Assembly (NCBI GenBank): GCA_019155185.1
Contig: CM032814.1
Span: forward strand, 14,545,047 to 14,609,046
DNA: 64,000 bases
Source: Beaufortia kweichowensis
Taxonomy: Eukaryota > Chordata > Actinopteri > Cypriniformes > Gastromyzontidae
Direction: 5' to 3'
Positions 60,644 through 64,000 of this stretch are shown here, in pieces. The notes below the pieces were generated by a model that was not told the origin of the DNA, did no database searches, and was given only the letters and a program-made list of their open reading frames with translations. Made by a program: the position numbers and the translations under genes. The number at the start of each line of letters is the position of its first letter. Position 1 is the first letter of the stretch.

Positions 60644-60743
60644 NNNNNNNNNNNNNNNNNNNNNNNNNNNNNNNNNNNNNNNNNNNNNNNNNNNNNNNNN
60701 NNNNNNNNNNNNNNNNNNNNNNNNNNNNNNNNNNNNNNNNNNN
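60644..60743. other. Assembly gap of 100 N
   Basis: A 100-N placeholder at the outer end of the 5' LTR. It separates the retroelement from the right arm of the inverted repeat, which starts at 60744. Its true length is unknown. Confidence 0.99.
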
Positions 60744-61436
60744 TCCGCTGAAGACCTTTGCAAAAGCTGATGATAGAATCTCAACTGTTTCCAGTAAAGG
60801 ATAAGGTTGTTTACCTTGTAACTGCTAAGGATAAGAAAAGTAGATGTTTACATAATTTTACACCTATCATGGAGAATACTCAAAAAAATTTGTCTCTAAA
60901 ATGCAGATCTCTTCTTTAATGGCTGAAAGCGGCCTTTCTTGTTTAACTTATGTTCTCACTTCTCTTTATGTTGATACCCAGACCTGGTTTTGCTTAATAT
61001 CTTATGCCATGTTGCTGGCATTGTTTTTGAAGTTTAGTTTTAGTCTTGTAATACTTACATAAGATGTAATATAAAACAAAATCAAAGAAGTGTCTAATAA
61101 AATTAATTCATTGCTGTTACCCCAGAAAAAAGATTTGTCTCTGATGCTATAAATGTAAACTGTTCTTTCTGCTGTGATCTTTAAACTGAGGACTTGTTTT
61201 ATTTTGTTTTGGCACTTTAAAATATGTAAACCATCTCTGGAAAAAGTTACTTGACATTTTACACCTTCTGATTCCTGGTTTGTGGCTTAGACTTAAAAAT
61301 GTAATATTTAGTTTTGTACAACATAAAAAAGAAGAGTCTGATATGTTTATTTTATTAACCAGATTTGATTAAAAAATATTTATTGATTTATTTGATTATT
61401 TATTTTATTAACCAGATTTAATATCCTCCACTTCTA

Positions 61437-61870
61437 TTAGGAAAGCTCTGAAGACTGATAGTGTTTTATCAGAAGGAGGGAGCAAGTCATCCTCACTCAT
61501 TTACGAACAGGGCATTCGAATCTTAATCACACATTACATATAATAGGGAAACTTAATACAGGTTTGTGTGAAGTATGTTTAGTAGAGGAAAGAGTAGAAC
61601 ATGTAATGATGGTATGTGATGTATATGAAAGAGAAAGGAAAAGTCTTAAGGAGGAACTGCAGTCATTGGGATACCAAGATTTCACATTAAGTAAAATATT
61701 AAATGATGTATCAAATGCAGGGAAAATGATCAATGCAATCATGAGATTTATTAGGATGAGCAGATTAAAAAATAGAGTATAGTTCATTCTCTTCACACTC
61801 CATCACAGTAGGTGGCGGTATGCACCTATGAAGTTGGTTCGCAACCCGCCAGAAAATCAAAAGAAGAAGA
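61437..61870 (+). mobile_element. I/Jockey-like LINE 3' fragment (right arm)
   Basis: Mirror copy of 54417-54830 encoding the same RTGHSNLNHT...CEVC...EHVMMVC tail. Bases within the coding tail are nearly unchanged from the left copy, with one difference seen near 61462. The frame at 61527-61796 on the other strand is an antisense shadow. Confidence 0.75.
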
Positions 61871-61894
61871 AGTGGTCCCAGTACAGCAGGTGGC

Positions 61895-61919
61895 TTAGGG
61901 TTAGGGTTAGGGTTATTAC
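61895..61919 (+). repeat. 25-bp interstitial telomeric insertion
   Basis: TTAGGGTTAGGGTTAGGG followed by TTATTAC lies between CAGCAGGTGGC and GGATATGCACC. In the left arm these two words are directly adjacent (reverse complement near 54347-54365), so the insertion boundaries are exact. Confidence 0.9.
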
Positions 61920-62376
61920 GGATATGCACCTTAATTGTTAATTGCCTCCTGCCAATATAAAAACAGAAGAAGAAGGAGAATGAGAAGAGGTCGCCACACC
62001 GTGTTAGATGCGCGCATGCACGTTTGTGTGTCTGAGCCAGAGAACACACACTGAACATCAGGTTTATTTTTAACAGAGATCAACAGAAACGGACGGGTGA
62101 GCATTAAAACACTCTTCTCTATATAATCACCTTTGACCTGTGAAGAGATTACTCGCACTTGTTTAAATGCTTCCGATGCTAGCGCGCCACCGCTTCAGCA
62201 AACACACACAATTGCGTTTATATACACTTGACTTTAATAGTTGTGTTGTTTTCATACATCGTAATGGTGCAGGAATAAAACTACCTTCCAGTAAATATAA
62301 TAAAATCACCTGAAGTGGGACTGAACGAGCAGATGTGTGTTAGCAGATGAGCTAGGCTAGCTGTGTTTGTTTGTGC

Positions 62377-62726
62377 GCGTTTCCAGCACGAGCCACAAGT
62401 TTACCCTTTTGTCGTGTTACTAATGACCTGTAGTATTATAATTCTCCAAATTACTATTGAGTAATTGCTTAATTTGCGACTGTTTCTTTTGTTATCAGCA
62501 CGTTAGTTGTGATGTCTGCAAATAAACCTATAGTAACATTTAATTTAAATCATTTTATTCATAAAACGTCTGTTTTATCACTCTTAAATAAAAACAACTA
62601 CGATAAAGAATAGTACAGATAATCATCTATGACTAACCAATGTCCTTCAGTCTATAGGGCAGTTTCTCAAACTTTAGGGAGCCTTCCTAGATGGCATGTT
62701 TGAGCATCACTTCCTACCCAGATAGC
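62377..62726. other. ~350-bp segment present only in the right arm
   Basis: After GTTTGTTTGTGC the right arm continues with unique AT-rich sequence. It ends with two diverged minisatellite-like words (GGGAGCCTTCCTAGATGGCA and CACTTCCTACCCAGATAGCA) before rejoining the left arm at ATAACTAAATGCC. The ends suggest that the left arm lost this piece by recombination between minisatellite-related words. Confidence 0.7.
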
Positions 62727-62837
62727 ATAACTAAATGCCAATTTTTGACACATTCTCAAAATCTATTGAGCTCCCAAGTAGCATGGGATTGAGCTGGACA
62801 TCTTCCACCTTTTGAGCATCATTCTCCAAACACTTTC

Positions 62838-63180
62838 AGCTTCCCTACCTAGACAGCATTTTGAGCTTCCCTACCTAGACAGCATTTTGAGCTTCCCTAC
62901 CTAGACAGCATTTTGAGCTTCCCTACCTAGACAGCATTTTGAGCTTCCCTACCTAGACAGCATTTTGAGCTTCCCTACCTAGACAGCATTTTGAGCTTCC
63001 CTACCTAGACAGCATTTTGAGCTTCCCTACCTAGACAGCATTTTGAGCTTCCCTACCTAGACAGCATTTTGAGCTTCCCTACCTAGACAGCATTTTGAGC
63101 TTCCCTACCTAGACAGCATTTTGAGCTTCCCTACCTAGACAGCATTTTGAGCTTCCCTACCTAGACAGCATTTTGAGCGC
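62838..63180. repeat. 26-bp minisatellite, about 13 copies (right arm)
   Basis: Inverse orientation of the left-arm array, unit TTTTGAGCTTCCCTACCTAG followed by ACAGCA. The copies are almost perfect. Both arrays end at the same flanking word (GCGCCATGTTAAAACTAAGC). Confidence 0.95.
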
Positions 63181-64000
63181 CATGTTAAAACTAAGCTGCC
63201 CACGCATGCTTCCTGGTTTGTAGTTTAAGATTTGTTGTGTTGTCATCCTTATGTTTATTAGTTTAGGCTGCTTTGCTGTATTGAAATGTGCTATATAAAT
63301 ACATCTTGCCTGTGAATCCACTGAACAATGACTGAAGGAAAGAATGGTATATTCATTTACATCCAATTGACTTTTGCTAGTTTATGCATCTAACAAATGA
63401 TTTCTGTACATGTCTGTTCTCTAATTATCAGTCTCTGTCAGACAATTACACTGCTCATCAGCTGTTAACATGATAATGTAAACCTCTCTGATCACAGTCT
63501 GCATGTTTTGCAGTGAATGAATTTCTACGCCTTGTTTCTCTCGACAGAAAAACCTGTCACTTCTGCTGAGCAAAACCGTATGTCTACCTGCTGCCTACTT
63601 GGGAGTCTAATTTCTTTTTGTACATACCTGTTCATTGCAGATCATCTCGGTTGAACTGCCTGTTTGTCAAAGTGGAGTCGGGCATGTTTTGTTCTCTCTC
63701 TGCTAATAACATCATATGGTAAGGCTGTTTAGTTTTACTCTAGCAGATCAACTTTACTGCAGAGTTTTGCTCCAACCCTGATTAAACGCATCTGAACCAG
63801 CCAATCACAGTCTTACAGTTCACTTGAAAATAACAGACAGATGTGTTAGTTTGGTGGTGGATCTAAACTTTTCAGCAAGGTAAATGGTGTGGTAAGACCA
63901 AAATGTTTCATAGTTTGAATGGCATGTATGTTTTAAATCTGGTGTTTCCAGAGATCTTGTGTTTTCAGACAGCAGCTGTACTGTTCAGCATGGATTCCCG

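Larger units (their letters stand above)
55516..60743 (-). mobile_element. Chromodomain Ty3/Gypsy LTR retrotransposon (chromovirus), defective
   Basis: A minus-strand element of about 5.2 kb with direct LTRs at 55516-55908 (3') and from 60322 into the N gap (5'). Order on the minus strand: gag start near 60211, zinc knuckle near 59399-59358, protease near 59230, reverse transcriptase about 58740-57930, RNase H about 57770-57400, integrase about 57290-56550, GPY/F domain about 56430-56330 and chromodomain about 56150-56000. A polypurine tract (GGTGGGGGAGGTAC) abuts the 3' LTR. This gag-pol order, with integrase last and a chromodomain, identifies a chromovirus. The domains fall in several reading frames separated by shifts and stops, so the copy cannot encode an intact polyprotein as assembled. 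Frames on the opposite strand are shadows. Confidence 0.93.
60744..64000. repeat. Right arm of the large inverted repeat
   Basis: Reverse complement of 52159-55491, starting TCCGCTGAAGACC and still matching at the last base of the window. Differences from the left arm: a 25-bp TTAGGG insertion at 61895-61919, about 350 extra bp near 62377-62726, about 13 instead of 22 minisatellite units, and absence of the 219-bp segment at 52852-53070. A diverged patch lies near 60780. Confidence 0.93.

Overview
The window looks like nuclear DNA of a cyprinid (zebrafish/carp-type) fish. It is AT-rich and has two vertebrate genes with short exons and GT-AG introns. It is crowded with teleost repeats: tRNA-derived SINE pieces, L2-like and I/Jockey-like LINE tails, hAT, Tc1 and TTAA-type MITEs, and a chromodomain Ty3/Gypsy element. 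No bacterial or organellar features are seen. Everything here was read by eye, so identities rest on motifs and remembered family features.

Left part (1-33 kb), ordinary euchromatin. Fourteen plus-strand coding exons between 1574 and 23368 encode the AMP-activated protein kinase gamma-2 subunit (prkag2). The first exons of the long isoform lie outside the window. An internal CpG-rich promoter near 12.3-12.96 kb probably drives the short isoform, which would begin at the ATG at 12961 (330 aa). The 3' UTR ends near 24.66 kb. About 2 kb downstream, also on the plus strand, is a complete 380-residue clade B serpin (26573-31236). It has an intact inhibitory hinge and an Arg-Cys reactive bond, so it is most like serpin B6. 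Its core promoter sits in a 60-bp tandem repeat that triplicates the TATA box. The intron after its first coding exon opens with about 44 copies of a 31-bp repeat, each carrying the exon's own 5' splice site. A 1.2-kb hAT remnant with intact 8-bp target duplications lies just downstream.

Middle (33.27-42.2 kb). After a 100-N gap comes about 8 kb of telomere-like DNA. It grades from TTTTAA/TTTGAA repeats, through CTTTAA/CTCCTAA, to CTCCTAAC/CCCTAAC, then decays into a tandem pair of about 310-bp units separated by exact CCCTAA repeats. The orientation and the adjoining gap suggest a chromosome end, or an old fusion point, joined to the prkag2/serpin contig.

Right part (42.2-64 kb), repeat-rich and without a recognisable host gene. 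From 42.2 to 52.9 kb about seven sequence modules recur in shuffled order. One of them keeps a consensus 5' splice site on the minus strand in all six copies, so a multi-exon non-coding minus-strand transcript is possible. From about 52.16 kb to the window end lies a large inverted repeat. Arms 52159-55491 and 60744-64000 share a 26-bp minisatellite and a LINE tail. They flank a 5.2-kb minus-strand chromovirus whose LTRs look identical over the visible 322 bp but whose reading frames are broken. The arms differ in minisatellite copy number, two large indels and a 25-bp insertion of TTAGGG repeats. A second 100-N gap sits at the right LTR.
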